Program-made: the position numbers and the translations under genes
Part shown: piece after piece, positions 1 to 10,849 of the stretch
How positions within the stretch are numbered: position 1 is the stretch's first letter
Layout of the letters: every line of letters begins with the position of its first letter
Origin: Micrasema longulum
Lineage: Eukaryota; Arthropoda; Insecta; Trichoptera; Brachycentridae
NCBI GenBank assembly: GCA_022494885.1
Contig: JAGVSM010004293.1
Location: 62,001-126,000, forward strand
Length of the DNA stretch: 64,000 bases
Direction: 5' to 3'
Notes under the pieces: generated by a model
What the model was told of the DNA's origin: nothing
What the model saw: only the letters and a program-made list of their open reading frames with translations
The model's database searches: none

Positions 1-183
1 ATACCAAATGCGCTACTGATTATTCTCTCTCACTGGTTCGCAGATTCTTCGGAGTACTTTTTTATCGAAAGTGTTTAGCATTTCAAGCATTTTTACTGAC
101 GGCGTTAGCGTCTCACACCGATTTCACTATAATTCTAATTTTTATTTCACACCCAAAATCAACATTTTGCTTGATTATTTATT

Positions 184-425
184 GTAGTGGTTAGCTCAAT
201 GGTCTACCGTTTTTGAGTTTTGAGATTCGATTTCCAGGAGATTGATATGAAATATTTGTTTTCAAAGGGGTTTCCCACTAAAGTATTTAATTTTTCCTGA
301 ATTGTAAGACTGACCTTAAGTGCTTCTAACGAATGATCGAGATACACTGCATTTGATTTAACAATTCAGTGCCCTATGCACCATTGGATGTGGATATGGT
401 TTCAATTATGATGATGATTTTTTAT
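184..425 (+). mobile_element. tRNA-derived SINE, family S (forward copy)
   Basis: The head has a box A-like TAGCTCAATGG and a degenerate box B-like GATTCGATTTCC. It is followed by the family body (TGATATGAAATATTTGTTTT), a stretch about ACTG and TAAGACTGACCTTAAG, and a TGATGATGATTT tail. The same body appears in reverse at about 1195, 19465, 19970, 27330, 48085 and 55978, which defines an interspersed family of roughly 240 bp. It is presumably mobilised by a non-LTR element; the partner is not identifiable. Confidence 0.6.
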
Positions 426-1194
426 CATTTACATCGATAATTTTAAAATATTCAATAAAAAAACCAGGCGCGTTATTTATTTACGTGATTCTGTGTTCGT
501 TAATACGAATCACCATTATAAGTTTGTATAATTGGATTAACCGGCACTATTCAAGTAATTGATCATATTCCAAATGAAATTAGTACGTAACTACACCTAA
601 TCGGATTCCTTGCAACCCAAATATCTTGGTTAATAATGGAATTATTAATCAATCAACGGATATACACTGATCCATTGAAATGCCTATCAAAGAGAGTTGG
701 CTGACAAAAACAGGCGTATCTTAAACCCGCTCTGTTCATTTACATTTATTTTTCATCATTTTTAAGTCGTTAATCCCTCGTTTCGTATTTTTTATTTAAC
801 TGTAATTACCCTACCAGGTCGTGAAACCTCCGAACAATCACTTAGATTTTATTGTGAAGAAAGGGTGATAAAAAAACGAAATGCATTTATTGAACATTGA
901 CATACTAACACTAAAAAAATGCTCTATTATTATTGTCACATTTTCCAAATCGACTATTTTTGTAATTCACCTATACCACTTATATTGACGTGATTAACTC
1001 GAGTATCTGTGAATTTAAAGCACATCTAAATAAATATATGTGGGGTTCATAGTCCATAATCGATGACACACACGTGCTAAAACGTTTTAATGTTTATACA
1101 AGTTATGTGAAAACAAATATAATTATTTTTCTTATTTAAATAGTAAATAAAAGTTTTTTTTCAAAGCGATGACAAAATTAGAGTTGAATGCGTT
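426..1194. other. AT-rich intergenic stretch
   Basis: I see no convincing ORF, repeat family member or structured motif here. Confidence 0.5.
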
Positions 1195-1405
1195 TATAAT
1201 TGGAGGCAAATTCTTCATCATCATTTCCTTTCTACACCTAATGATGCATAGGACAATCCGTTGATTTACCAACCGTATCTGGATTGTTTTTGTTAAATGA
1301 AGGTAATATGATCGGTGTAACGCTTCTGCTACCAGTCTAGGGACTATAAAATATTATTGTGTAAAAACTCGTTTTTAAATAAATATTTCGTGTCGACAGG
1401 AATTT
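1195..1405 (-). mobile_element. SINE family S, reverse copy lacking its head
   Basis: It begins with the reversed ATG-repeat tail (CATCATCATTTCC) and runs through the body landmarks: 'cacctaatgatgcatagg', 'accagtctagggac', 'aaataaatatttcgtgtcgac'. It stops before the tRNA-like head. Confidence 0.6.
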
Positions 1406-1513
1406 TTGGTGGTAGACAAACGAGCTTACTATTTGACCACGAGACAAAACGCTTAAGTATATAAAAACATTTAAGTTTGTAAGTGAAAATTTTTGATGGA
1501 AGTTCATTGTAAT

Positions 1514-1646
1514 TTATTATATAAATAAAACACGAGTGATACTTTAATCCACAAATTTGGAATATCCAGTGACCGGTTTCATCGCTTTCGCGACATCTTC
1601 GAGACCAGTCTCGTCCAGTATCACTCGTGTTTTATTTATATAATAA
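1514..1646. repeat. 30-bp perfect inverted repeat around a hammerhead-like core
   Basis: Bases 1514-1543 and 1617-1646 are exact reverse complements over 30 bases, with a 73-base spacer holding the hammerhead-like motif at 1566-1608. The same architecture recurs at 58420-58630. Penelope-like elements are known to leave terminal copies in inverted orientation, so I infer a compact Penelope-derived unit. A MITE that captured the motif is the alternative. Confidence 0.7.
1566..1608 (-). ncRNA. Hammerhead-ribozyme-like motif (Penelope type), locus 1
   Basis: Read on the minus strand: stem I CTGGT (1608-1604) pairs with ACTGG (1570-1566). The core CTCGAAGA resembles CUGANGA with one extra C. Stem II GTCGC/GCGAT is capped by a GAAA tetraloop. 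GAA follows, then palindromic ACCGGT as stem III, then C at the expected cleavage position. One unpaired T lies between the core and stem II, as at the other loci. The extra core C makes activity doubtful. Confidence 0.5.
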
Positions 1647-2136
1647 AAAATAAAAAAAGCTTAAGTATATAATCATTCCTAAATTATATCATGCATGACT
1701 GTTGTAGCAAACGATTATTAAGATTAGTTTCTATACACGGAACTTTTAATTCTCTATCTTGGGAGATAATTAGTATTGAAGTCAGTATACTTGTAAATTT
1801 GAAATAATATTTTAAAGTGCCCGTATTGATACCAAAATCATAGCGTATCTCCATTTTTTTTATTACATCGAGGTAAAATGTTAAGGCATACGCTTTAGAT
1901 AGCTCTTCTAGTCTAGAGGCAAGAAAATATTTCAGTGTTAAAACACTTTTTATATATATATATTTTTTAAGGATTTAAATATAATCTCACCTGACAGTTA
2001 AGCAGTCAACGCGTCGAAAACACTCATTCATTCAACCCGGACATGGAAAAAGTGAAAATAGTGAACTGGCCATTTAATGACAGTCTTATAAACGCTGAAT
2101 TTTTTATGTTTTATCGAAATCAACTATAAAATATTA
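1647..2136. other. Intergenic stretch without recognised features
   Basis: AT-rich sequence with a short TA run near 1955. Nothing codes and no repeat family is recognised. Confidence 0.45.
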
Positions 2137-2268
2137 ATCATCATCATCCCTGGGTGGGCCTTGGCTGAATCCAGGAGTCTCTGCCACTCTTACCGGTCTG
2201 CTGCCCTTCCTCTCCAGTTTCTCTCTTCCAACATTGTCGTATCCGCACTGATGCAGTCCATCTGACTA
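2137..2268 (-). pseudogene. RTE-like retroelement, C-terminal tail remnant
   Basis: The minus strand reads in one frame through NWRGRAADR, a stop, then EWQRLLDSAKAHPG. This resembles the final residues of RTE-clade pol proteins (a W..L...AK.HPG-type ending). It is only about 40 codons long and GC-richer than its flanks. Assignment rests on recall of the family ending; other non-LTR clades are possible. Confidence 0.4.
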
Positions 2269-2728
2269 AAATATTAATGTAATTATATGGCCTACAATAT
2301 TTTTGGTTTTTTCCGACCAATTGGAATTTTTGAATTTTTTTGTAAATCAGTAACAGTTACATGAATATTTAGGCATAAAAAAACACGGAGAATATAAGTA
2401 AATATACATGTCATAATAAATATTTTATGTTTATGCATTGATGTAAATCGATTATATTACGCGGTACCTGGCATGCACAAAGCACAATATAGTTAATATT
2501 CAAAGGTAATTTTTTTAATAACATAAATTACATTCACATATTCATAATATTGCGTGCTTTAAGTTATTTTACATTGTGTATTATATTAATGTTTCAATTA
2601 TTTTTGTTAATATTAAGAGGAAGCCTCTGATCAGACCTTATGAAATGTATTTATAATATTATGCACCTTACGGTTTTTTTAATGTCTGTTGGCTTTGGAA
2701 TAAAAAAAAAAATGGAAAAAAATAAAAG

Positions 2729-2790
2729 TGATCAGACCTACGCTTCAGGTGCCAGTCCAGGGACAGTGAAAAAATACGATGAAGACACTC
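2729..2790 (-). mobile_element. SINE family S, short internal fragment
   Basis: It contains 'gcttcaggtgccagtccagg' followed by gacagtgaaaaa, the diagnostic middle of the family as seen at 19590 and 56070. The small overlapping open frame at 2640-2891 is therefore not taken as a gene. Confidence 0.5.
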
Positions 2791-3283
2791 CTTCCTCGTA
2801 CCCGAAAACCCTTTTGAAGACCGAGAGTCTTCCTGTCTGTTCCGCTTGTACTAAAAATAACTTATTTTGTCCAAAAATCGAATGGCTTTAATTTCGTAAA
2901 CAGCCATTTTAATAGAATTTGACGTTTCTGCTTTCATTGGCCCTTTTAATGTGAATTTAGCAAAGAATATGGAGGGCTTAAGGGGAATATTGTTAATCTT
3001 CCTCACGACCAAATTGCAATTCCACGACCAGTAGCAAAAACTGTTTTATTATTTTGTGTAATCTAGTTACAAAAATCATTTACTACTTAAGGATTTGATA
3101 TAAATTTAACAACACTGTTTTTGATTATAATATTATCGTCACTATTTTTAGTGATTAGTCAACTCTACCTACACTCTTCATACAAGTCACTACAAAACTG
3201 AAGAAGGTTCAACAATGAAATATTTGAGTGAAGAACGTCCTTCAAAAACAATAATATTCGTGAACCCTGCAATGAATTGAACC

Positions 3284-3935
3284 TCAGGAGTAGTAAGCAA
3301 ACGCGCCAATCAATACGGAGTGCGTGTCTGGGGTCTCACCTTCCAGTCTCATCTGGGTAAAATTTATGATATCCAGGTGAGACTTTAGAAGGGGATTGTA
3401 CCGGATAGCATAATCCGTGAGGTGAAACATATGGGCAAAAGTGTGTATTTTAAATTCTGTAATGTCCTGCCGGTAAAACAACTTTGTGACTACAAATTGA
3501 TTGTAGGTCACTTTGTTGATCCGGAATATAAAAAAAGAGTTTTCCACACTCACAACACTAGATTAAAAACTAAGGGCTCCATGTTTGTTCCCCGATTTTC
3601 AAATTATTTCGGAGAGCGAACATTAAATTGCGTTGTTCCAAGATTGTTCAATGATCTCCCACAAACCATCATAAACATGAAAGATCTTCAACTAAAAAAG
3701 AAAGAACTGAAGAAATATCTTCTAGATACTTTAAAGTGCCTGTTTATAAATAAATTTGTCAAATATAAATAAAATAAATGTAATATAAACCTGTCATAAA
3801 AAAAATTAAAAATGTGTCCCACCGAAAAGTCTCTTGACTTAGTGGGTAACAAATTCTTATATGTATTTTGTAATTATTTAATAAACGCTGCTCTGCAGCA
3901 CTGAAACTGAATCAACTCCGAGGCGGACTCGTTCA
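3284..3935 (+). pseudogene. Jockey/CR1-group non-LTR retroelement, C-terminal RT fragment and 3' UTR
   Basis: A frame at about 3318-3392 reads YGVRVWGLTFQSHLGKIYD, the 'YG...WG' block that follows the RT palm in this group. After a stop and frameshift, 3422-3775 continues with KQLCDYKLI, HNTRLKTKG and RLFNDLP, the usual C-terminal signature. The RT catalytic part and endonuclease are missing, so this is a 5'-truncated dead copy. A second, inverted copy of the family lies at 59612-60070. Both share a 3' UTR with 'aacctgtc' and 'ccaccgaaaagtct' or its variant. Confidence 0.8.
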
Positions 3936-3974
3936 AATTGTTTTTTTTTTTTTGCTTATATGTTTCTATTAATT

Positions 3975-4325
3975 ACTTTAACTCATGTGTGAGGATCTAT
4001 TGGAATATTCGACTGTGGCCTTGTTAAGGAACTTTTCTGCATTTGCTATAAGAGGAGAAAACCACAGAAAACTCATTCAGGAGAAGCTGGACTATTGACA
4101 GACATCAACAGACCTTCTGTTCCACTTTGAGAGTGTTCAGCAATTTTTTTTCATCAGTTACATTTACTTTTTTTTTGTAAGATATTACCTCACGCGATAA
4201 GTTCTTATCTTGTTACTATAACAATATCTTCTAGGTCCTCATCCAGACTTCTACATCGCGCCTCTAGCTCCATTTGCTCTAAGCTAAAAATGGAACAGCA
4301 ATTACGAATAACAGTATTTCAGAAA
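3975..4325 (-). pseudogene. Diverged 3' fragment of the RT-RNase H retroelement family (see 36.7-40.9 kb)
   Basis: Reverse-complement reading gives MELEARCRSLDEDLEDI, corresponding to QLEARCRGLGENLCDI near the C-terminus of the element at 37373-39793. The following 3' UTR also matches in order: AGTGGAACAGAAGG, CCTGTTGA-like, GCTTCTCCTG, then GTGGTTTTCTCCTC and AAAGTTCCT. Internal stops show it is an old, dead copy. It is too short to carry any catalytic motif. Confidence 0.7.
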
Positions 4326-4499
4326 TTAATATTTTTTGAAACCTGTCCTTGTTATTTTAACCTATCCTTATTGTCTAAGCGGTATTTGTAGCAAGGAGAC
4401 AATGCGTTTTTAATGTTAAAATCATGCTTGCTCATAATTTCTCGTATTTCATCACTACCTTACCGGAAATGGAACACAGGGCGTCTATTTATTGAACAC

Positions 4500-5060
4500 T
4501 TTATATACGTGTACATTTTAAATACATTAACGTGATTTTTTCCTACCTGCCCAAACCATTTTGTTTGAGAAAATAAGCACATGAACATATTCTAGGTATT
4601 AATATAGAATCATATATTTTTATACAAATTTTTTAACAAAAATTGACAAAACATCTACACTACTATCAAGAGAGGGAAGAAGGTGGTAATGAAAAAAGAA
4701 AGAGAAAGAAAAAACTCAAATATTTAGAAGTTAACATTGCAATAATGATTTAAATATGAACAGTCTCTGATATTAGTGGATAGAGTATTCCACAATCGAA
4801 TAGCTACTTCAGTGAAAGAATAGGCAATCAAATTAGAACGGTGAATGGGAACTAAAAAGACTCTCTCGTTACTATAATGAAGAGGTAGTTCATGTTATGA
4901 TATAGGTTAGAAGAGCTCACACAGATAAATAAATCAAGTGGGATTATTCATAATAATGTGTGGGATTATTCATAACATCTAGTGGGATTATTCATAACAT
5001 CTAGTGGGATTATTCATAACATCCAGTATATAATGGAATTAATTCTAAACGCACCACAAG
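4500..5060 (-). pseudogene. CR1-like element C, degenerate 3' end
   Basis: It carries the 3' signature of family C in reverse ('cctacctgcccaaacc', then 'gtttgagaaaataa'), followed by blocks shared with 11620-12165 and 15950-16855 (stattccacaatcg, 'gaagaggtag', 'gtgggattattcataa'). It is the most diverged copy here and contains a private tandem array at 4938-5025. Confidence 0.65.
4938..5025. repeat. 22-bp minisatellite, four units
   Basis: Four head-to-tail 22-base units start GTGGGATTATTCATAA at 4938, 4960, 4982 and 5004. Units 2 and 3 are identical, unit 4 differs at one base and unit 1 in its last six. The unit derives from a block present once in the related CR1-like copies, so it expanded locally. 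Confidence 0.9.
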
Positions 5061-6183
5061 GCGAACCAACCTGAAAGTAGCTATTGAATTGAAAACATTT
5101 CTTAAAGGTTCTCGTTATATTTAAACTACATTTTTTATTCCACCTGAAAAAAAACCCATAAAATGATTACAAACATGTGTTTATTTTTATTATGAAAATT
5201 GTAGTTCTTTTCGTTTGTATTATAAAGTTTCTTAAATATACTGTTCGAAAAATTCTTGAACATAAATAACCGTGGAATAATATATTACTTTAGAGTAAGA
5301 AAATGTCTACACGTATTACGAGAATGTGGCATCTGCATATTGAACACCACGCTTTCCCTTCCCGAAAGGTTATTAAGTATTTAGCACAAAAACTTATCTC
5401 CATAAGAAAAATATTAAAGGAATGTGGATGAAACATTGGAAGAATAGCGAATTTTAGAAAGTGTATTAAATAATTATTTAAACTAGGCAATGACAGGTCA
5501 TAATCTTTTTAAATGTCTGGAATATCATATTTATTTCTCAAAAACGTTCCTTTTATTAAATGTATCACTTTTGACTCTTACAAGACTGTGGTAAAGAATT
5601 CCTTTGCGCGCGGTGATGTAACATCGTACAAGCAAAAGACGGAATATTCTAACGTTCAAACATTTGAATGAAAAAACATGTACACATGCAATTAAATTTT
5701 TTTTATCCACAATTCATTAAAACAAACATTTAATTTTACAATGTTATAAGAAGATAATTTAAAAAAATTTAATTCCCGGTGATCTTACGTGCATCCGCCC
5801 ATTACTGTCAATAATCGATTGATTTTCTTCTCACAAACATCGGCCACAGAACAGCGTCCTTGTCTTTCTTGTTATGAGTTCTATCTTTTTGTTCTCTCTT
5901 AAACATATTTATTGCTGTATTGGCGTCACATTCATTCTTCGCGTAGCAAGGATAAATATTTTTATGTATTAAAATCAAGCATAGTTATACAAATTTTACT
6001 TTCCAAATCCGATCTATAAATGTCCATTTGAAAATTTTAAAAAAATCACTTTTAAAAAAATAAGAGATATATCAAGTCTTGTATAATATGTAGATAAGTT
6101 TGATATCTCAGCCACACAAGAATAAAAAAATCTTTATTATTCTTAAATATTTCTAATTTCATAATGAAAACGCGTATAATTTT
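5061..6183. other. AT-rich intergenic stretch
   Basis: No coding region or repeat family could be supported. Only short open frames with AT-driven composition are present. Confidence 0.5.
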
Positions 6184-6475
6184 ACCAACAGTACAGGTTT
6201 CAGATCTTTTACTTCACAAAGGATAACATTTAGAAAGATTGAGGAAATGTAGATGTTCAATCATAGGCAGAATGGTGAATGTTACTCAGTGTGTAAAGTG
6301 GCAACTTATACTAGCAATAGGTTATAGGCCCTGTAACTCCTTGACGAAAATGTTTACGCTCTCTATAATTAATTTCAATAATAATAAGTATATTATAAAT
6401 AAGTTATAGCTCCCTAAGGAGGAAAAAACTGTTTTGTCTAAAAATATTTTGAAATACACTAAATATTATTTAGTG
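6184..6475 (+). repeat. Fold-back repeat family H, right-arm copy
   Basis: It matches the right arm and outer flank of the element at 10850-11440: 'gtttcagatcttttacttca', 'ataggcagaatggtgaatgt', 'cagtgtgtaaagtggcaact', then 'ctccctaaggaggaaaaaac' and 'ttttgtct'. The left arm is absent. Confidence 0.65.
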
Positions 6476-6740
6476 ATATTATATATCGTTTAAATAAAGT
6501 TTTAAAATATTTATGTTATAAATTATTTGTTTTATTAGTATGTTATTTATTGGTCATATTTTAAACTATAATTTGAGATGACCATACTAAAAAATACATT
6601 ATTTTAACAAATCGAAGGTCAAGGAGAAAAGTACTGTAATTGTTAATTTGCCTTTTTCAGTTACCTTAGCTATTTTACTTTGTCATTTAGTGTTGACAAT
6701 ATACAAGAAGTCAAATATATTATTTTATTGCGGAAAATAT

Positions 6741-6850
6741 TTAAACCGGGTTGTGGTCCCGTGGTAGTATTAGGAACTTACGGACCAAAGGTCCCAGGTT
6801 CAAATCCTTTTTTAGCACAAAAATTTTTCTAGCACAAGTTATTTACGACT
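6741..6850 (+). mobile_element. tRNA-like SINE, family T (copy 1)
   Basis: It has a box A-like TGGTCCCGTGGTAG and a good box B (GGTTCAAATCC), followed by 'tttttctagcacaagtta'. The copy at 63460-63575 shares both the head and this 3' flank, so it is an interspersed element and not a functional tRNA gene. Confidence 0.65.
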
Positions 6851-7689
6851 TTCAGGAAATGGACCGAAAATTTGAGTAAATATCAATAACTCTATTATTT
6901 ACAAGTATTTCTCTTTATTATTTTTTATTTTTTTATTTTTTATTTATTAAATCATACAATTTTTTTTTTGTACTCCCAGGAGTTAAATAAAATTAAAAAC
7001 TATCATTTCAGAGATGCCCAGAGGCACTTTGTGAACACCATATGCTTTATCTAGGGAGGGACGATAATGACGATACTTTTAAAAGTTTATTATAAATCGC
7101 CTTAATAATGCTATTTTAAGACCATTGAAATATAAAATATAAAATCAACATATTCACTTGAAAATTATATTTTCATTACATTATATCAATACATTAATTT
7201 TTTCAGACACATGTCTCGAAAATGTTCATATTTTTTTGTCAATCTTAAAATTTCAGCGCTCAGCCTATAAAGTTTACTTTAAGCTTTTTGATTAATAAAA
7301 AAAATGGCAAAAATAGTGTCATTCAGTGCAAAGAGTCAAATTGCATTATAAATTGAAGTTCTGTGGTTGAAAAAAACCAGAATCCTGAACAAGTGATTTC
7401 GCACGATCGCTACTGTCTTTAAAAATCCTGGATAAACAAATCGAGCGGAGATTGGTGTCTCGCTAACTTGTTAGCAAGCCTAGTTAACGCAACGTGGGTG
7501 TATTTCTAATCAAAGCTCTCTTTTGATTTCTATGCCTAAATAAGGTCCCAAATTCAATTGCTTTTAAGCTCGATGTTAAATATATTATGTATTTCAAAGA
7601 GTAAGTTTGACTGTTATACTTTATAGTCTCGGATCTGGATGTAAAGCGTAAGACTGATGCTCTTGCCTTCATGTATCAAATGATCAAAA
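6851..7689. other. Intergenic stretch with a T-rich run
   Basis: A T/TA-rich run at 6900-6975 is followed by unassigned sequence. 7320-7500 is somewhat GC-richer and not repeated elsewhere in the window. No coding evidence. Confidence 0.4.
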
Positions 7690-7770
7690 TAAATTACAAT
7701 TGGCATACTGTAAAGTGCGCTATGCACACTGGATGCGGATGAAAAAAAAAATATGACGATGATGTCAATG
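7690..7770 (+). mobile_element. SINE family S, 3' fragment
   Basis: It contains 'gtgcgctatgcacactggat', 'gcggatgaaaa' and a 'gacgatgatg' tail, matching the end of the forward copy at 184-425. Confidence 0.5.
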
Positions 7771-8027
7771 ATATATTTTGACTGAACAGATATTCATTCT
7801 ACAGTTTTCTGGCACCTAAACATTATAATCGACCAACTTATTTAATCGAATCAAAAGTTGGTAAAAGTACGGAGACATTGATAGATAAAATGAATAACGA
7901 TTCTTCCAAAACTCTAATTAATAAATAGACATCTCAAATGACTAAAAGATAAGCAAAGGAATATATGTCTTATACATCGGAGTGTTAAGATGTGTTCAAA
8001 TCCATCTTATTTTTTTTAATTGTGTTC

Positions 8028-8365
8028 AACCTAATGTTAGAGACGCCCCTTCTTTATTTACATTTAAGTCGAGATTGAAATGTCACTATCTTTAAGTTTA
8101 AATTGTTCCTTTATCCTTCTTCTTTCCTTTCCATCCCCTCTTCTCTCTTCATAGTATTGTGTTATTTTTTTTTATTTTTTAAATTTTATTTTGTTAATCT
8201 TTGTTTTTATTTTTTGTGTGAAATTGTAGATTCAAAATGTCCATGTATTTACAATTCTCTCAAACTGAACGGTTTAGGTAGGTAGGAAGAAATTGCTATA
8301 AGGCAATATGCCCGTCCTTATTTGTATATTTATTGTATATGTATATAAATAAATAAACCTTTGTA
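8028..8365 (+). mobile_element. CR1-like element C, 3' UTR and tail
   Basis: The block 'aatgttagagacgcccc' is followed by pyrimidine-rich sequence, then 'aaactgaacggtttaggtag' and 'aggcaatatgcccg'. It ends in a TAAATAAATAAA-type microsatellite tail, as expected of CR1-clade elements. It is 5'-truncated with no coding sequence left. Confidence 0.75.
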
Positions 8366-8589
8366 TTTTGTATTGTTGTTTTATTTTAATAAATATATTT
8401 AAATACATAACCGAAAGGAAAAACAGGAAGATGTAATAAAGTTTTCAAACATTACCAATTTTCCAAAAATCTACCGTAATGTCTATAAAGAAATCCATCT
8501 AATCAAATTTTTTTACGCGCAGTTTATTCATACTTTCTTCCCGAGTGAAATGGTGTGTGTTCAGGAGCATATATCAAGGGATTTATTTG

Positions 8590-8900
8590 ATTAAAAAGAC
8601 GGCAACTGCGAGCTGCTTCCAGCGCTACCTATTGAAGGTGAGATGACAAGATCCCGGTATTAAAAGAACCTAAAATAAATCTTACCAACTTATTTTCTAT
8701 GAACTGCTGGAAAAAGGGAACACTTGTCTATGCGATATATTTTATTTGCTCCCATAAAACCCAAAATAAGCGCTCTATTCTTCTTTTGTGCATATGCGCA
8801 AGTAAGGGTGTGGGGGTTGTGAGCGGCGCAAGGAGATTATTATTTCTTGGTCCGTTGGGGTGATTTATTGGAAGAGCTTCGTTTCGGTAACTGATTTTTC
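8590..8900. other. GC-richer, apparently unique island
   Basis: It stands out by eye from its AT-rich flanks (e.g. 'gtgtgggggttgtgagcggc'). It has no open frame and no other copy in the window. A conserved non-coding element is possible, but this is inference from composition only. Confidence 0.25.
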
Positions 8901-9214
8901 ACACTGCAGTGGTTCAGGTTTTCTTCCTGCTTCATGACTTATTGCACTTACACAGTAAACTGAAATGATTTTTCATTCCTTCTAAACTTGAGAGGGTTAG
9001 AGAAAAATAAAATATTAAATTTCATTACGGGCATAAGCTTGCGTGATTCATAAAACGATAAAAGAACGAGAAATATTCTACTACGGATTATAACTATTTT
9101 AAGGTGCAACGTGCATGCCGCATTGAACCACAATTTCTTCATGGAAATAAAAGACTAAGAAATAAAAAAATAAACCTCAGTTAAACGCGGTATATAAAAT
9201 TCCAATATCCATGA

Positions 9215-9945
9215 ATATTATTTTTATTTAAATTTCATTGATAAACCCTTACGGGTTACATACATTGAACAAAATATTTTCACTTCAAAAATTCACATTC
9301 TACTGTTAATAATAATATTTTTAACATCTTTTGTAAAGGTTGTCTGAGTCTTTTGTTTAGTTTTGTCTGGTAGTTTATTGTATAATTTCAGTCCATGGTT
9401 TATTAGTCTCGATTGTTCTTTTCTCGTTTTAAAAGATTGTGTATAATATTTTTCTGATATTCTCGTATTGTGTTCATGTTTTCTACAGTTTTTTTCAAGT
9501 TTTAATTCTTCGTCTACAATCACATCAGTGGCTAACTTATGAATAAATTTTAAGGATTCTAGTTTAAACTGTTCAGTTACATTTAATTGTTTAGTTTGTT
9601 CAAAAAGTTCTTTAGTTGCTGTTAGATAGGGAAGGTCATATACTAACTTTAATATTTTATTTTGCTGTCTTTGTAGTCTGTTCATGTCATGTTGATTTCC
9701 TGTTCCCCATAGTAGTTGCATATAACATGTTTTAGTTTTTACATAGGCTTCATACATTGGAAAAAAATATTTTATTGGAACAAAGTTTTTGATTTAGAAA
9801 AATAGACTCGATAAAGTCGCCACTTTGCTAATTAAATTGTTAATATGAATTGTCCATGTTAATTGTATGTCTATTGTTAGTCCTAAGTATTTAACATGTT
9901 CAATTTCAGTTAGTCGTTCATTATTAATGTAAGCATCTACTTTGT
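9215..9945 (-). pseudogene. Jockey/CR1-group RT C-terminal fragment with 3' UTR
   Basis: Minus-strand 9945-9800 reads LTEIEHVKYLGLTIDIQLTW, the 'YLG...D..L.W' block after the RT palm. After a frameshift near 9780 the frame 9757-9293 continues (154 codons) with QLLWGT, NRLQRQQNKILK, HNTR and LYNKLPD. The catalytic YADD region is missing. The 3' end lies near 9215 with an ATTTAAATAAAAATAAT tail. It is not closely similar to the other fragments here, so it is a separate family. Confidence 0.8.
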
Positions 9946-10849
9946 GACATTATAATACGAGTATGTCTCGTCTTTTTATTTTCTTACTCTTATTTTGAAG
10001 ATGTTTATAAAATATCGGAAACATAACATATTGTGGTACTTTAATTATTTACTTGCATGCAAATGTTCCTTTCGATTTCGATTAAATTATTATTGTCGAA
10101 TTTAGTGGCGCATGTAGAAAATAATAATAAAATAAATAATACTGCATTGATATACCAATCACAGCTTTCTTCATTATTTTAGCACAGAGTAAGATTCAAC
10201 TTATTTACAGATTTCAGTTCAGAGACTGACAAATTCAATATTGGCGTTTAAAAACTCTTTTTTAAAATACACATTTCATGTTAATTTTAATAAATGACAA
10301 GCAAATACTGTAACGTCTAAATAACGAGGTGGATATGAAAGTTCCGCTTGGAATTATTAATATCAATAATGCAAAAGTAATTAACTTCAATGAATTAAAA
10401 ATCATGTTTATACAATACTGCGGACTTTAGTTGAGACACAAGTTAAGTTGCCCCAAGTGAAGCGTGTTCCATGTCCCTAATTATATTAATCCTGCGGAGC
10501 TATGCGCAATATATTTTTAATAATCCAACCTTCTCTATCCATCGCGGCGTTCCTTCCCGTCTTGTCACCCCTCTGGGGGTAATTTGGTTAGTGCCTCTAA
10601 AGTAATGGCTCGTCCTGAAACCACCATCAACTGCCCTAATTGGCCGCATTTTTCTGCCCGACAAAAGTTCGTAGAATCGCCAGAATAAATAGCATACCCA
10701 AGTTCACTGGGAATTGAACGGCATTGTGCATTTTGTCACTTAGCTTTGAGAGACTTTTCTGGGGGTTTTTTTGCTGGATTTTATTGGGTAATTCTAAACT
10801 TCTTTTGAAAAATATTTTTAACATCAACATAATAACATGTTTTCAAATA
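9946..10849. other. Intergenic stretch containing a GC-richer island at 10490-10730
   Basis: 9946-10480 is AT-rich and featureless. 10490-10730 is visibly GC-richer ('catcgcggcgttccttcccg', 'cacccctctgggggtaattt') and not repeated in the window. Short open frames on both strands across it have no recognisable product. Confidence 0.3.

Noticed and set aside
6900..7050. 3' end of the Jockey-group element
   Set aside because: T-rich start and 'cccaggagtta' resemble 48640-48670 only over a few bases, which is too little to call.
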